Part shown: one piece after another, positions 7,458-16,426 of the stretch | Layout of the letters: each line of letters starts with the position of its first letter | Position numbering within the stretch: position 1 is the stretch's first letter | Program-made: the position numbers and the translations under genes | Notes under the pieces: model-generated | What the model was told of the DNA's origin: nothing | The model's input: only the letters and a program-made list of their open reading frames with translations | The model's database searches: none | Origin: Clostridia bacterium | GTDB lineage: Bacteria; Bacillota; Clostridia; Christensenellales; Borkfalkiaceae | Reading direction: 5' to 3' | Assembly (NCBI GenBank): GCA_017407325.1 | Contig: JAFQWV010000023.1 | Span: 1 to 64,000, forward strand | DNA length: 64,000 bases

Positions 7458-8723
7458 TTACACCTTTTGGCTTAACGCCCTTTTTCCAATGTCTTTTCTA
7501 TAATAAGCATTATCAAAATGCACCTTAGTAACGTTTTCATATGCGCTTTTAATCGCGCTATCGAGCGACTTACCTGTTGAAACAACGCCTAAAACCCTTC
7601 CACCGTTTGTCAATAATTTTCCGTTTTCAAGCTTAGCACCAGCAACGAAAAGTTCACCGTCAAAGTCGTCGTCAACCGTAATTTCAAAGCCTTTTTGATA
7701 GCTTTCCGGATAACCCTTTGACGCCATAACGACGCACGCGCAAGCCCCGTCAGAAAACTCTACTTCGGTATCTTTAAGCGTTCCGAAAGTGGTTGCCTGC
7801 ATAATTGTTAACAAGTCAGATTTTAAAAGAGGTAAAACGACTTGAGTTTCAGGATCACCAAAACGGCAGTTGTATTCGATAACCTTAACGCCGTCTTTAG
7901 TCGCCATAAGTCCAAAGTAAAGACAACCTTTAAACTCTCTGCCTTCTTTTTTCATTGCGCGAACGGTTGGAAGGAAAATCTTTTCCATACATTCTTTTTC
8001 GCGTTCTTTCGTGTAGAACGGATTTGGAGCAATCGTTCCCATACCACCTGTGTTCAATCCTTGGTCGTTATCAAGCGCGCGCTTGTGATCCATTGACGAA
8101 ACCATAGGTTTAACCGTTTCACCGTCACAAAAGGCAAGAACTGAAATTTCAGGGCCTTCTAAAAATTCTTCAATAACGACGCTATCACCGCTTTTTCCGA
8201 ACTTACCGCCTTCTATCATATCTTTAACGGCGAGCTTTGCTTCTTCTACCGTTTGAGCAATTATAACGCCTTTACCAAGCGCTAAGCCGTCAGCCTTAAC
8301 GACGATAGGCGCGCCTATTTTATCTATATATTTTGATGCACTTTCTACGTCGGTAAACACTTCGTACTTAGCAGTCGGGATACCGTACTTTTTCATAAGT
8401 TCTTTTGAAAAAGCCTTGCTACCTTCAATAATTGCCGCCTCTTTTGTCGGCCCAAAGCAAGGAATACCGACGTCGTTAAGTCTATTAACTAAACCTAAAA
8501 CTAACGGATCGTCAGGCGCAACTACTGCATAGTCAATTTTAGAATTAACCGCAAACTCTACGATTTTGTCTAAGTCCGTAGCCTTAATGTCAACGAGCTC
8601 GCAATCGTTTGCCATACCTCCGTTACCAGGAAGCGCGTAGATTTTTTCAACGCTTTCGTTTTTCTTTAGCATTTTTATGATGGTGTGTTCTCTACCACCA
8701 CCGCCAACTACCATTAGTTTCAT
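7458..8723 (-). CDS. purD: Phosphoribosylamine--glycine ligase (GAR synthetase)
   Basis: It makes GAR from phosphoribosylamine, glycine and ATP (purine step 2), and has the usual 421 aa. The N-terminal domain starts MKLMVVGGGGREH. The ATP-grasp core shows PIVVKADGLALGKGV, LEGPEISVLAFCDG and GLNTGGMGTIAPNPF, then YNCRFGDPETQVVLP for metal and ATP binding. I chose the ATG at 8723, which has GGTGAT just upstream; a TTG at 8735 in frame would add four residues. The gene is followed after 3 nt by purL. A 461-nt gap full of repeats separates it from the AICAR transformylase gene upstream, and no separate promoter is evident. Confidence 0.96.
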   Translation of the reverse strand: MKLMVVGGGGREHTIIKMLKKNESVEKIYALPGNGGMANDCELVDIKATDLDKIVEFAVNSKIDYAVVAPDDPLVLGLVNRLNDVGIPCFGPTKEAAIIEGSKAFSKELMKKYGIPTAKYEVFTDVESASKYIDKIGAPIVVKADGLALGKGVIIAQTVEEAKLAVKDMIEGGKFGKSGDSVVIEEFLEGPEISVLAFCDGETVKPMVSSMDHKRALDNDQGLNTGGMGTIAPNPFYTKEREKECMEKIFLPTVRAMKKEGREFKGCLYFGLMATKDGVKVIEYNCRFGDPETQVVLPLLKSDLLTIMQATTFGTLKDTEVEFSDGACACVVMASKGYPESYQKGFEITVDDDFDGELFVAGAKLENGKLLTNGGRVLGVVSTGKSLDSAIKSAYENVTKVHFDNAYYRKDIGKRALSQKV

Positions 8724-8745
8724 TTTATCACCCAAAATTGTTATT

Positions 8746-8936
8746 GCACCTTACGGTGCGCGATATGTAGCCTTACGGCTACTTGATATGCAAAGCGTTT
8801 GCTTTGCTCGATATGCGAAACTGCCGTTTCGCTCGATATGTTGCTAACGCAACTCGATATGCAACCTAAAGGTTGCTCGATAGCAAGTTTTCAACTTGCA
8901 TAAAGGTCGCGCAGTTTTTTAAAAAACTGCCGTCAC
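8746..8936. repeat. Palindrome array B, spacer CTCGATATG
   Basis: Seven palindromes separated by (CT)CGATATG: GCACCTTACGGTGC, TAGCCTTACGGCTA, CAAAGCGTTTGCTTTG, CGAAACTGCCGTTTCG, TTGCTAACGCAA, CAACCTAAAGGTTG and the end module GCAAGTTTTCAACTTGC-ATAAAGGTCG. A closing CGCAG..CTGCCG hairpin completes it. It shares several units and its end module with arrays A and C. Confidence 0.88.
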
Positions 8937-8952
8937 ATTTATATAATGGATA

Positions 8953-8999
8953 ACACCTCATCCGTCACTTCGTGACACCTTCCCCTCAAGGGGAAGGCT
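8953..8999. repeat. CACCTCATCCGTC dispersed repeat
   Basis: It reads CACCTCATCCGTC, CACTTCGTGACACC, TTCCCCTCAAGGGGAA and GGCT. This is a dispersed element that I recognise from many gut Clostridia sequences. Relatives are at 26089-26136 (opposite strand), 62038-62085 and, degenerate, 44070-44118. Confidence 0.75.
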
Positions 9000-9063
9000 A
9001 TAGCCGGGCAACCCGACAGTTATGTTTTTGTCTATCTTCCCTATTTGCTTATTTCACGATATT

Positions 9064-9186
9064 AAAAGACTTAGAAACAAGCAAGACAAGGCTCGCTTTG
9101 AGTAGACGGACGAGATTAACCTTGTCGGTTATCTCGGTCGTATGCTCAAAGCAGAAACGCAGTATTGCGCCGTTTATAAGGCTTTT
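9064..9186. repeat. Stop-codon-linked structured element, copy 2 (3' of AICAR transformylase)
   Basis: The ends are AAAAGACTTAGAAAC and GTTTATAAGGCTTTT. The central hairpin has outer stem GCTTTGAG/CTCAAAGC and apical stem TAACC/GGTTA, followed by CGCA-GTAT-TGCG. Its stem sequence is unrelated to copy 1 but still paired. The right edge contains the complement of the neighbouring gene's TAA. Confidence 0.85.
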
Positions 9187-10372
9187 AATGGTGGAATAGG
9201 CGCATACCTGTAAAGCACATTACCATGTCATACTTATCGCAAGCTTCGATAACAAGGTCGTCACGGAGAGAACCACCCGGTTCGCAGATATAGGAAACGC
9301 CACTCTTTTTAGCGCGTTCTACGTTATCGCTGAACGGGAAGAAAGCGTCGCTACCAACGGTAACGCCGGTGATAGTTTTAAGGTATTCTTTCTTTTCTTC
9401 GCGAGTAAACTCTGCTGGCTTTTCACTGAAATATTTTTGCCAGTTGCCGTCGGCTAAAACGTCTTGAGATTCGTCGTCGGATAGGTAAATGTCGATAACG
9501 TTGTTTCTGTCAGGTCTACCGACGCTATCTAAAAACTTTAAGCCGAGAACTTTGTCAGATTGACGAAGATGCCATAGGTCTGCTTTTTGACCGGCAAGGC
9601 GCGTGCAGTGAATTCTTGATTGTTGACCGGCGCCAACGCCGATTGCTTGGCCGTCTTTTGCAAAGCAAACTGAATTTGATTGAGTATATTTTAAAGTGAT
9701 TAAAGACACAATCATGTCGATAATCGCGCTATCTGGCAAGTTTTTGTTTTTAGTTACTACGTTTTGTAAAAGCTCACGATTGATTTTAAAGTTGTTTCTG
9801 CCCTGCTCGAAGGTAACGCCGAAAACCTGCTTAGTTTCCTGAACTTCCGGAACGTAATCAGGATCAATCTTAATGATATTGTAAGAACCTTTTCTTTTTG
9901 CTTTTAAAATTTCTAACGCTTTTTCCGAGTAGCCAGGAGCGATAATACCGTCAGAAACTTCGCGAGCGATAATTTTAGCGCAAGTTTCGTCACACTCGTC
10001 AGAAAGAGCGATCCAGTCGCCAAACGAACTCATTCTGTCCGTTCCACGCGCGCGAGCATACGCACACGCGATCAACGAATTATCTAAGTTTTCGATATCG
10101 TCAACAAAGCAACTTTTCTTTAACTTTTCGTCTAAGACTTTACCAACTGCCGCAGAAGTTGGGCTTACGTGCTTGAACGAAGTTGCACAGCACATACTGG
10201 TTGCTTCTTTTAATTCTTTAACGAGTTGCCAGCTGTTGAAGGCGTCTAAAAAGTTAATGTATCCCGGTTTTCCGTTTAAAATTTCGATAGGAAGCTCACC
10301 ACCGTCTTTCATATAGATTTTGGCAGGTTTTTGGTTAGGATTACAACCGTATTTCAATTCGAACTCTTTCAT
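9185..10372 (-). CDS. purH: AICAR transformylase, stand-alone (PurH C-terminal domain type)
   Basis: This enzyme transfers a formyl group from 10-formyl-THF to AICAR, giving FAICAR (step 9). At 395 aa it matches only the transformylase part of bifunctional PurH. Visible motifs are ELKYGCNPNQKPAKIY, KHVSPTSAAVG (the catalytic KH pair), RARGTDRMSSFGDW, YTQSNSVCFAKDGQAIGVGAGQQSRIH (spanning more than one segment) and DAFFPFSDNVERA. The chosen start is the ATG at 10372, with AAAGGTGA upstream; a GTG at 10381 would add three residues. It begins 1 nt after the IMP cyclohydrolase stop, so the two split halves of the PurH reaction are adjacent. Confidence 0.93.
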   Translation of the reverse strand: MKEFELKYGCNPNQKPAKIYMKDGGELPIEILNGKPGYINFLDAFNSWQLVKELKEATSMCCATSFKHVSPTSAAVGKVLDEKLKKSCFVDDIENLDNSLIACAYARARGTDRMSSFGDWIALSDECDETCAKIIAREVSDGIIAPGYSEKALEILKAKRKGSYNIIKIDPDYVPEVQETKQVFGVTFEQGRNNFKINRELLQNVVTKNKNLPDSAIIDMIVSLITLKYTQSNSVCFAKDGQAIGVGAGQQSRIHCTRLAGQKADLWHLRQSDKVLGLKFLDSVGRPDRNNVIDIYLSDDESQDVLADGNWQKYFSEKPAEFTREEKKEYLKTITGVTVGSDAFFPFSDNVERAKKSGVSYICEPGGSLRDDLVIEACDKYDMVMCFTGMRLFHH

Positions 10373-10373
10373 A

Positions 10374-11087
10374 TTATTCACCTTTGTTTTTATTGTAGAT
10401 TTTCGTGATTTGCGTTTTATCTTTTAGGTTAAGTTTAACCGCGTACATAGAAACCTTGTTATTTTGGTTAAGGCTGTTCCAAATACCGGTGTAGAAGGCT
10501 TCGAAGTCGTCACCTAAAAAGATTTTCTCAGGCTCGCCGTAAAAAGACGGGATAGGATTTCCGTCGCCAGCGTAAGTGTGAATAAAGTGACCTAAGCCTT
10601 TTACCGGCGCGTAGTTATAGGTAAAACGGTTGCAACCGCTACCGATCTCATCGCTTGATTTTAAAATACTCATTTGATAGTTAAATTCGCCGTCTAAATG
10701 TAAAATTGCGCTAATTCTTGGTGTAAAGTTTGGTCTATCCGGCTCAAACTCACGGGTTAAAAGCGCGTCTTCAAAAGACTTTCCGTCTTTAATAAAATCG
10801 TAAACGGTGTCGGTTTGATCGCCGTTAGTTACGATAAGTTTATTGTTGATTTCACGAACAGGCGAATAGATGATTAAAGACGGATCTTCAACTTTAGATT
10901 CGTCGAAGGGATAAATGATAATACCGTCGTCAGTTTTAGAGAAAATTCTGTTACGGCTGTTTTCGCTTCTACCCATAATAAAGTAGGCAATAAACGCGTT
11001 TTCGCCACTTTTATCAAGACCGACGATAATTCCACGACCTGGGTATGAATTGTTTTTTAATATTTCTTCTATCTGTAAAGTTTTCAT
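10374..11087 (-). CDS. IMP cyclohydrolase, PurO-like
   Basis: It closes FAICAR to IMP (step 10). At 237 aa it resembles the stand-alone IMP cyclohydrolase (PurO, PF07826) first known from archaea, rather than the N-terminal domain of PurH. Visible family-like stretches are YPGRGIIVGLDKSGENAFIAYFIMGRS near the start (first 20 residues most typical), RIFSKTDDGIIIYPFD, EPDRPNFTPRISAILHL and FIHTYAGDGNPIPSF. It sits between purN and the AICAR transformylase gene, which supports the role. Its ATG overlaps the purN stop region. Confidence 0.88.
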   Translation of the reverse strand: MKTLQIEEILKNNSYPGRGIIVGLDKSGENAFIAYFIMGRSENSRNRIFSKTDDGIIIYPFDESKVEDPSLIIYSPVREINNKLIVTNGDQTDTVYDFIKDGKSFEDALLTREFEPDRPNFTPRISAILHLDGEFNYQMSILKSSDEIGSGCNRFTYNYAPVKGLGHFIHTYAGDGNPIPSFYGEPEKIFLGDDFEAFYTGIWNSLNQNNKVSMYAVKLNLKDKTQITKIYNKNKGE

Positions 11088-11704
11088 TAATTTTTCTCCT
11101 TAAGCATATCTTTTGCAACGCTTTCAACGGCGCGAGGTAAGATTATCCACTCTGCGTTTTCCATAACTCTTTTTTGTAAAATTTCAGGCGTGTCACCGTC
11201 TAAAATTTCTACTGCTTTTTGAGCTATGATTTTTCCACCGTCAGGAATTTCATTGACAAAGTGAACGGTTGCGCCGGTAACTTTAACGCCGTAATTAAGT
11301 GCTTCTTCGTGCACCTTTAAGCCGTAATAACCTTTCCCGCAAAAAGACGGAATAAGCGCAGGGTGAACGTTTATAATCTTTTCGGGATAGCGCTTTGTAA
11401 AATCTTCGCTTAAAATACACATAAATCCCGCAAGAACTATAAGACCGATACCCCTACTTTCTAAAACGTCAACGAGCTGCTTTTCAAACTCTTTAGCGCC
11501 AAGCGCCTTTTTGTCGATAACAATACTATCAACGCCGTGTGCCTTTGCCCTTTCGAGCGCGTAAACACCAGACTTGTTTGAAATTACGATATCAATTTCA
11601 GCAGACTGAATTATTTTATCGTCAACCGCTTTTAAAATTGCGCCGAGATTAGTTCCGCCACCCGAAACCAAAACGGCAACTTTAATTTTTTCCATATTAC
11701 ACAT
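11087..11704 (-). CDS. purN: GAR transformylase (10-formyl-THF dependent)
   Basis: This enzyme formylates GAR (purine step 3) and has the usual 205 aa. The N-terminus VAVLVSGGGTNLGAIL holds the phosphate-binding loop. The catalytic block is INVHPALIPSFCGKGYYG (Asn-His), followed by GATVHFVNEIPDGG with the catalytic Asp. Two starts are possible, ATG 11704 and ATG 11695, and neither has a ribosome site. Translation is probably coupled to purM, whose stop is 3 nt upstream of the first. Confidence 0.95.
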   Translation of the reverse strand: MCNMEKIKVAVLVSGGGTNLGAILKAVDDKIIQSAEIDIVISNKSGVYALERAKAHGVDSIVIDKKALGAKEFEKQLVDVLESRGIGLIVLAGFMCILSEDFTKRYPEKIINVHPALIPSFCGKGYYGLKVHEEALNYGVKVTGATVHFVNEIPDGGKIIAQKAVEILDGDTPEILQKRVMENAEWIILPRAVESVAKDMLKEKN

Positions 11705-11706
11705 TA

Positions 11707-12753
11707 TTAATATAAAATTATTTTGTCATCGCTTTCAACGATTTCGCCGATAACGTAAGCGTCAGGCTCGCCGTTAGCTTTTAAAGTTTCAAGCGCTAAG
11801 GACGCGTCTTCTTTCGAAACTATAGCAACCATACCAACGCCCATATTGTAGGTATTGAACATATCGCGCTCTGACACGTCGCCAGCTTTTTGAATAAGTT
11901 TAAAGATAGGTAAAATTTTAACGTCGTCTTTAGCGATTTTTGCGCCTAAGCCTTCAGGGATAGTTCTTGGAATATTTTCGTAGAAACCACCACCCGTGAT
12001 ATGAGAAATACCTTTTACGGTAACTTTGTCGATAAGCGCGAGAATAGGCTTAACGTAAATTTTAGTTGGGGTTAAAAGTGTTTCGCCAAGACTCTTTCCA
12101 CCAAGTTCACTAACAGGTGCTTTTAGGTCTGCGTTTTCAATATCGAAAACTTTTCTTACGAGCGAAAAGCCGTTAGAGTGAACGCCACTAGACGGAAGTG
12201 CGATAATAACGTCGCCAGCGCACATTTTAGAGTTATCTAGAATTTTAGCCTTATCAACTACGCCGGTTGCACAACCTGCAAGGTCGTATTCGTTTTCAGG
12301 ATAAAAGCCCGGCATTTCAGCAGTTTCGCCACCGATAAGCGCGCAACCTGACTGAACGCAACCTTCAGCTACGCCCGAAACGATTTCAGCAATCTTTTCA
12401 GGGTAGTTTTTACCGCAAGCGATATAGTCAAGGAAGATTTGTGGCTTTGCTCCACAGCAAATAACGTCGTTAACGCACATTGCAACGCAGTCAATACCGA
12501 CCGTGTCGTGCTTGTCCATTAAAAATGCAATTTTAAGTTTTGTACCTACGCCGTCAGTTCCACTAACTAAGATAGGCTTAGAAATACCTTCAAGGTCAAG
12601 TTCAAAAAGACCGCCAAAGCCACCGATATCAGAAACGACACCTTTAGTTTCCGTTCTTTTGATGTGTGATTTGATAAGTTCTACCGAACGATATCCCGCG
12701 GTAATATCAACACCACTTTTTGCGTAAGCTTCAGATTTAGAAATCTCTTTCAT
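11707..12753 (-). CDS. purM: AIR synthetase
   Basis: Phosphoribosylformylglycinamidine cyclo-ligase converts FGAM to AIR (step 5) and has the standard 348 aa. Motifs are [73 protein letters not shown] and [27 protein letters not shown] precedes the ATG. It is the second gene of the purine operon. The 293-nt gap up to purE holds two copies of the structured element, one truncated, and no gene. Confidence 0.97.
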   Translation of the reverse strand: MKEISKSEAYAKSGVDITAGYRSVELIKSHIKRTETKGVVSDIGGFGGLFELDLEGISKPILVSGTDGVGTKLKIAFLMDKHDTVGIDCVAMCVNDVICCGAKPQIFLDYIACGKNYPEKIAEIVSGVAEGCVQSGCALIGGETAEMPGFYPENEYDLAGCATGVVDKAKILDNSKMCAGDVIIALPSSGVHSNGFSLVRKVFDIENADLKAPVSELGGKSLGETLLTPTKIYVKPILALIDKVTVKGISHITGGGFYENIPRTIPEGLGAKIAKDDVKILPIFKLIQKAGDVSERDMFNTYNMGVGMVAIVSKEDASLALETLKANGEPDAYVIGEIVESDDKIILY

Positions 12754-12848
12754 ATTTTCTCCTATAACCGCTTATTGCGATTTCTATAATTTTCTTAGAT
12801 TAATAATTTAATTTTGTCTATATTCTCACTAAGCCTGTTCAACGATTT

Positions 12849-12903
12849 AAAAGACTTAGAAACGAGTTAGGCTAGGCTCGGTCGAGCAACCCGACTGTTA
12901 TAT
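12849..12903. repeat. Truncated stop-codon element joined to a GTCG hairpin
   Basis: AAAAGACTTAGAAACGAG and GGCTCG are followed by GTCGAGCAACCCGAC and TGTTATATA. This is the same kind of junction as at 3442-3487. Confidence 0.65.
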
Positions 12904-12925
12904 ATCTTAACCTATTATTTGAGTT

Positions 12926-13048
12926 AAAAGCATTAGAAGCAAGCAGTTCAAGGCTCTTTGAGTGTGATTGGGCTTGATAGACCTAGACGGTCATCAAGGT
13001 CGAGCGCACTCAAAAGAAACGCAGAAATGCGCCGCTTATAAGGCTTTT
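12926..13048. repeat. Stop-codon-linked structured element, copy 3 (3' of purE)
   Basis: The ends are AAAAGCATTAGAAGC and GCTTATAAGGCTTTT. The change AAAC to AAGC is matched by GTTT to GCTT, a compensatory pair change. The central hairpin has outer stem TTTGAGTG/CACTCAAA and inner TTGAT-AGACC/GGTC-ATCAA. The small hairpin CGCA-GAAA-TGCG has a GNRA-type loop on the plus strand. The right edge contains the purE stop. Confidence 0.87.
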
Positions 13049-13538
13049 AATTAAACTTTTCTTCAACAGCCTTGTTCTTAGCAAGAGCCTGCTTAGCCCC
13101 TTCGCTTCTTTGCTCGTCTAATTTTTTAGCGAGAACTTCGTCAGTTACTGCAAGAATCTGAATTGCTAAAAGCGCTGCGTTTTTCGCGCCGTCAATAGCT
13201 ACCGTTGCAACGGGGATTCCACTTGGCATCATAACGGTAGAAAGTAGCGCGTCAAGTCCGTCAAGGTTAGTGCTTTTACAAGGAATACCGATAACGGGAA
13301 GAGTCGTGTTTGCTGCGATTGCGCCTGCAAGGTGCGCTGCCATACCTGCTGCTGCGATAATTGCACCGAAACCACTTGATCTTGCGTTAGCGGCAAAATC
13401 ACTTGCTTCTTTTGGAGTGCGATGCGCAGAGTATACGTGAACCTCGTACGGCACGCCGAATTCTTTTAAGGTGTTAATTGCTTTTTCTACAACAGGAAGG
13501 TCGCTATCGCTACCCATTACGATTCCAATTTTTTTCAT
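13047..13538 (-). CDS. purE: N5-CAIR mutase (class I PurE)
   Basis: It moves the carboxyl group in the AIR carboxylation step of purine synthesis and has 163 aa, normal for class I. Motifs are [17 protein letters not shown] (substrate loop), [17 protein letters not shown] and [25 protein letters not shown] (shown in part) with [20 protein letters not shown]. No purK is in the window. It is the first gene of the operon, with a strong promoter and AAGGACG upstream of the ATG. Confidence 0.96.
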   Translation of the reverse strand: MKKIGIVMGSDSDLPVVEKAINTLKEFGVPYEVHVYSAHRTPKEASDFAANARSSGFGAIIAAAGMAAHLAGAIAANTTLPVIGIPCKSTNLDGLDALLSTVMMPSGIPVATVAIDGAKNAALLAIQILAVTDEVLAKKLDEQRSEGAKQALAKNKAVEEKFN

Positions 13539-13582
13539 AAAAATTTCGTCCTTTTATTTTAATAAAATAAACATCAATAGAT

Positions 13583-13611
13583 AGTATATAAAAAAAACGG
13601 CTCTTTGTCAA
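13583..13611 (-). promoter_or_regulatory. Promoter of the purine operon
   Basis: On the minus strand, consensus TTGACA (13606-13611), a 17-nt spacer and TATACT (13583-13588). The leader to the purE ATG is about 38 nt, too short for a purine riboswitch, and none was found. Confidence 0.8.
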
Positions 13612-13701
13612 TACAAAAGTCTAAGATAATCGCCAAAGAACGCTAAAAAACATAATTTTAAATTTATTTTATAAAATATTTGAGTATTTTCGTAAAAAAG
13701 G

Positions 13702-13730
13702 TTGCGTTTTAATCGTTTATATGTTAAAAT
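13702..13730 (+). promoter_or_regulatory. Promoter of guaB
   Basis: TTGCGT (13702-13707), a 17-nt spacer and TAAAAT (13725-13730). The leader is about 33 nt, with AAGGAGAG before the ATG. It is divergent from the purE promoter. Confidence 0.65.
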
Positions 13731-13769
13731 AACCAAAATTTATTACAAATTGATAAGGAGAGTTTTTGT

Positions 13770-15272
13770 ATGGCTTACTATTATGAAGAACAATCGAGAA
13801 CGTTTTCTGAATACCTTTTAGTTCCTGGTCTTACTACGCCAGAATGTATTCCGACAAACGTCAACCTTTCAACACCGCTAGTTAAATTCAAAAAGGGCGA
13901 AGAGTGCCCTATCAAGTTAAATATCCCTATGGTAAGTGCGATAATGCAATCTGTTTCAGATAACAAAATGGCAATCGCTCTTGCGCGCCAAGGTGGTATT
14001 TCGTTCATTTTCGGTAGCCAACCTATCGAAAGCCAAGCGAAAATGGTTGCTCTCGTTAAAAAGTACAAGGCTGGCTTCGTAATTTCCGACTCTAACCTTA
14101 CCCCTGACGATACGCTTGAAGACGTTTTGAACCTTGTTGAAAAGAACGGCCACAGCACTATCGCTATCACCGATAACGGCGAGCCTAACGGTAAGCTTAT
14201 GGGTATCGTTACAAGCAGAGATTATCGCGTAAGCCGTATGGAAAATAATTTGAAGGTTAAAAAGTTTATGACTCCACTTTCAAAACTTATCACGGCAGAT
14301 GAAAACACAACCTTAAGTCAAGCAAACGACATTATTTGGGAACACAAGCTTAACTCTCTCCCTATCGTTGACAAAAACGGAAATCTTTTATATTTCGTAT
14401 TCAGAAAAGACTATTCTGAACACAAGCAAAACCCTGACGAGCTTCTCGACGCTAAGAAACGCTATTTAGTTGGTGCTGGCGTTAATACTAAAGACTACGA
14501 AGAACGTATTCCTGCATTAATCGACGCGGGCGCAGACGTTTTATGTATCGACTCTTCTGACGGCTACAGCTGCTGGCAAAAAGAAACTATCGCGTTCGTT
14601 AGAAAAAATTACGGTGACAAAGTTAAAATCGGTGCTGGTAACGTTGTTTCTAAAGAAGGTTTCGACTATCTCGTAGAAGCTGGCGCAGACTTCGTTAAAG
14701 TTGGTATCGGCGGCGGCTCAATCTGTATCACGAGAGAAACTAAGGGTATCGGTCGCGGACAAGCAACTGCACTTATCGAAGTTGCTAAAGCGCGTGACGA
14801 ATACTTTGAAAAGACCGGTATTTACGTTCCAATCTGTTCTGACGGTGGTATCGTTCACGACTACCATATGACTCTAGCTCTTGCGATGGGCGCAGACTTT
14901 TTGATGCTCGGCAGATATTTCGCTCGCTTTGACGAAAGCCCTACTAACAAAGTTATCATCAACGGCAACTACGTAAAAGAATACTGGGGCGAAGGTAGCA
15001 ACCGCGCTAAGAACTGGCAACGTTACGACCTTGGCGGTAAATCAAAACTTAGCTTTGAAGAAGGCGTTGACTCTTACGTTCCTTACGCTGGAAGTCTTAA
15101 CGACAACGTTGCTAAAACTTTATATAAGGTTAAGTCAACTATGTGTAACTGCGGTGTAACGAGCATACCTCAGTTTCATAAAGAAGCAAAACTTACACTC
15201 GTATCTTCAGTTAGTATCGTTGAAGGTAGCGCACACGACGTTATCTTAAAGAACACTACTTACAAAGATTAA
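13770..15272 (+). CDS. guaB: IMP dehydrogenase
   Basis: It oxidises IMP to XMP with NAD, the committed step to GMP. At 500 aa it has the usual size, with a TIM barrel interrupted by two CBS domains (about 95-215, [11 protein letters not shown] visible). The catalytic loop reads [19 protein letters not shown] with the active-site Cys. This differs from the common bacterial GPGSICTTR and resembles the form I know from Tritrichomonas IMPDH and some Clostridia. [19 protein letters not shown] and [12 protein letters not shown] follow. It is transcribed divergently from purE and is expected to act with the GMP synthase subunit at 51 kb. The 3' end is tandemly repeated outside the gene. Confidence 0.95.
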   Translation: MAYYYEEQSRTFSEYLLVPGLTTPECIPTNVNLSTPLVKFKKGEECPIKLNIPMVSAIMQSVSDNKMAIALARQGGISFIFGSQPIESQAKMVALVKKYKAGFVISDSNLTPDDTLEDVLNLVEKNGHSTIAITDNGEPNGKLMGIVTSRDYRVSRMENNLKVKKFMTPLSKLITADENTTLSQANDIIWEHKLNSLPIVDKNGNLLYFVFRKDYSEHKQNPDELLDAKKRYLVGAGVNTKDYEERIPALIDAGADVLCIDSSDGYSCWQKETIAFVRKNYGDKVKIGAGNVVSKEGFDYLVEAGADFVKVGIGGGSICITRETKGIGRGQATALIEVAKARDEYFEKTGIYVPICSDGGIVHDYHMTLALAMGADFLMLGRYFARFDESPTNKVIINGNYVKEYWGEGSNRAKNWQRYDLGGKSKLSFEEGVDSYVPYAGSLNDNVAKTLYKVKSTMCNCGVTSIPQFHKEAKLTLVSSVSIVEGSAHDVILKNTTYKD

Positions 15273-15310
15273 TATACTTACAAAGATTAATATACTTACA
15301 AAGATTAATA
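15257..15310 (+). repeat. Three perfect 18-bp tandem repeats at the guaB 3' end
   Basis: TACTTACAAAGATTAATA occurs three times head to tail. The first copy supplies the last guaB codons and its TAA stop. The other two lie between the stop and the terminator. Confidence 0.97.
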
Positions 15311-15315
15311 AACAA

Positions 15316-15347
15316 CGCGCGATAACTCGATTATCGCGCGTTTTTTT
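15316..15347 (+). terminator. guaB terminator
   Basis: CGCGCGATAA-CTCGA-TTATCGCGCG followed by seven T. The same hairpin recurs at 16427-16451. Confidence 0.9.
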
Positions 15348-15359
15348 ATTTACAACTAA

Positions 15360-15438
15360 GTTTGCCCTTACGGGCAAGTGAAGTTATCTTCGATAGTGAA
15401 GTTCACTTTGTGAGTGAAGTTTCGCCTAACGGCAAAGC
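15360..15438. repeat. Short palindrome array M, spacer GTGAAGTT
   Basis: TTGCCCTTACGGGCAA, ATCTTCGATA, TCACTTTGTGA and GCCTAACGGC are separated by GTGAAGTT. The array ends at the stop of the LRR gene. Confidence 0.75.
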
Positions 15439-15449
15439 GTTGGGTAAAC

Positions 15450-16280
15450 TTAACTTCTACGCCAATGATAAATGGAGTAAGCATTTATCAAATAAGTAGC
15501 CGCCGTCGAAGCGTCTGCTAGTTTATCTTGTTCTATGGAAGTTCCGCTGGTAGCGGCGCTTGACAATGTGCGCCACCAACCACTCGTATTCTCAAAGACA
15601 ACACTTGTCAAATTATCGCAACCATGGAACGCTAAATTACCGATATCTTCTACACTACAGCCAATTTCTACAGTTGTCAAATTATCGCAACCATAGAACG
15701 CAAGACTACCAATACTCTCTACGCTGTCGGGGATAGTTATACTCGTCAAACCATCACAATCATAGAAAGCACCGTTAATAATATTTACCACGTTATCACC
15801 GATTGTCACACTAATTAATTCGTCGCAATCAAAAAACGCGCCGTCACAGATAATAGTCACACTGTCAGGGATTTCCACGCTCGTTAAACTATTACACCCT
15901 TCAAATGCATGAAAACCGATTGAAGTTACTTTTATTCCGTCAACGTCGTCAGGAATAAAAACCATAGAATTAGAATTATCAAAAGCACTGACTTCGTAGG
16001 TGTTATCTTCTAAAAGAGTATATACCAATCCATTAGATGAAGGCAAATTTTCCGAAGAATTTACTCCCGAACTTGATACTTCGCTTGAATTATTGCTTAC
16101 AGAATTAGTTGAAGTTGCCAAACTTTCATTTGAAGATTTAGAAGAACTTTGCAACGGCTCAACGCTTGCAGAGCTCGAAGAGTTAGAAGAACTCGTTAAT
16201 CCACCCTGTTGACAACCTGCAACTAAAAGACTTAAAGCCATGACTATTGAAAGAAATAAAACTGATTTTAATTTTTTCAT
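15450..16280 (-). CDS. BspA-like leucine-rich-repeat lipoprotein
   Basis: This 276-aa surface protein has a signal peptide ending in lipobox LVAGC, so it should be lipid-anchored outside the membrane. A Ser/Asn-rich linker (about 30-80) is followed by at least five LRR_5 (BspA/TpLRR) repeats of about 23 residues, such as SIGFHAFEGCNSLTSVEIP and NIINGAFYDCDGLTSITIP. Proteins of this class often mediate adhesion; the ligand here is unknown. The start is ATG 16280, with AGGAGGTG at the correct distance. A GTG two codons upstream is not needed. It is monocistronic, and the repeat-rich codons are probably prone to copy changes. Confidence 0.85.
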   Translation of the reverse strand: MKKLKSVLFLSIVMALSLLVAGCQQGGLTSSSNSSSSASVEPLQSSSKSSNESLATSTNSVSNNSSEVSSSGVNSSENLPSSNGLVYTLLEDNTYEVSAFDNSNSMVFIPDDVDGIKVTSIGFHAFEGCNSLTSVEIPDSVTIICDGAFFDCDELISVTIGDNVVNIINGAFYDCDGLTSITIPDSVESIGSLAFYGCDNLTTVEIGCSVEDIGNLAFHGCDNLTSVVFENTSGWWRTLSSAATSGTSIEQDKLADASTAATYLINAYSIYHWRRS

Positions 16281-16426
16281 AAACACCTCCTAAAAAAAGT
16301 GTACCACCGAAATCACAGACAAAAACGCAATCGCTGATTTGATTAGTATTATTATACAATGCTTTTTTGCAAAAATCAATATGAATGATAGTGAAATAAA
16401 AAAATTTATTATTATAATAAAAATAA

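Noticed and set aside
13539..13582. Purine riboswitch before purE, and likewise before guaA (52014-52098)
   Set aside because: The purE leader is about 38 nt and neither region shows the conserved junction sequences of the purine aptamer.
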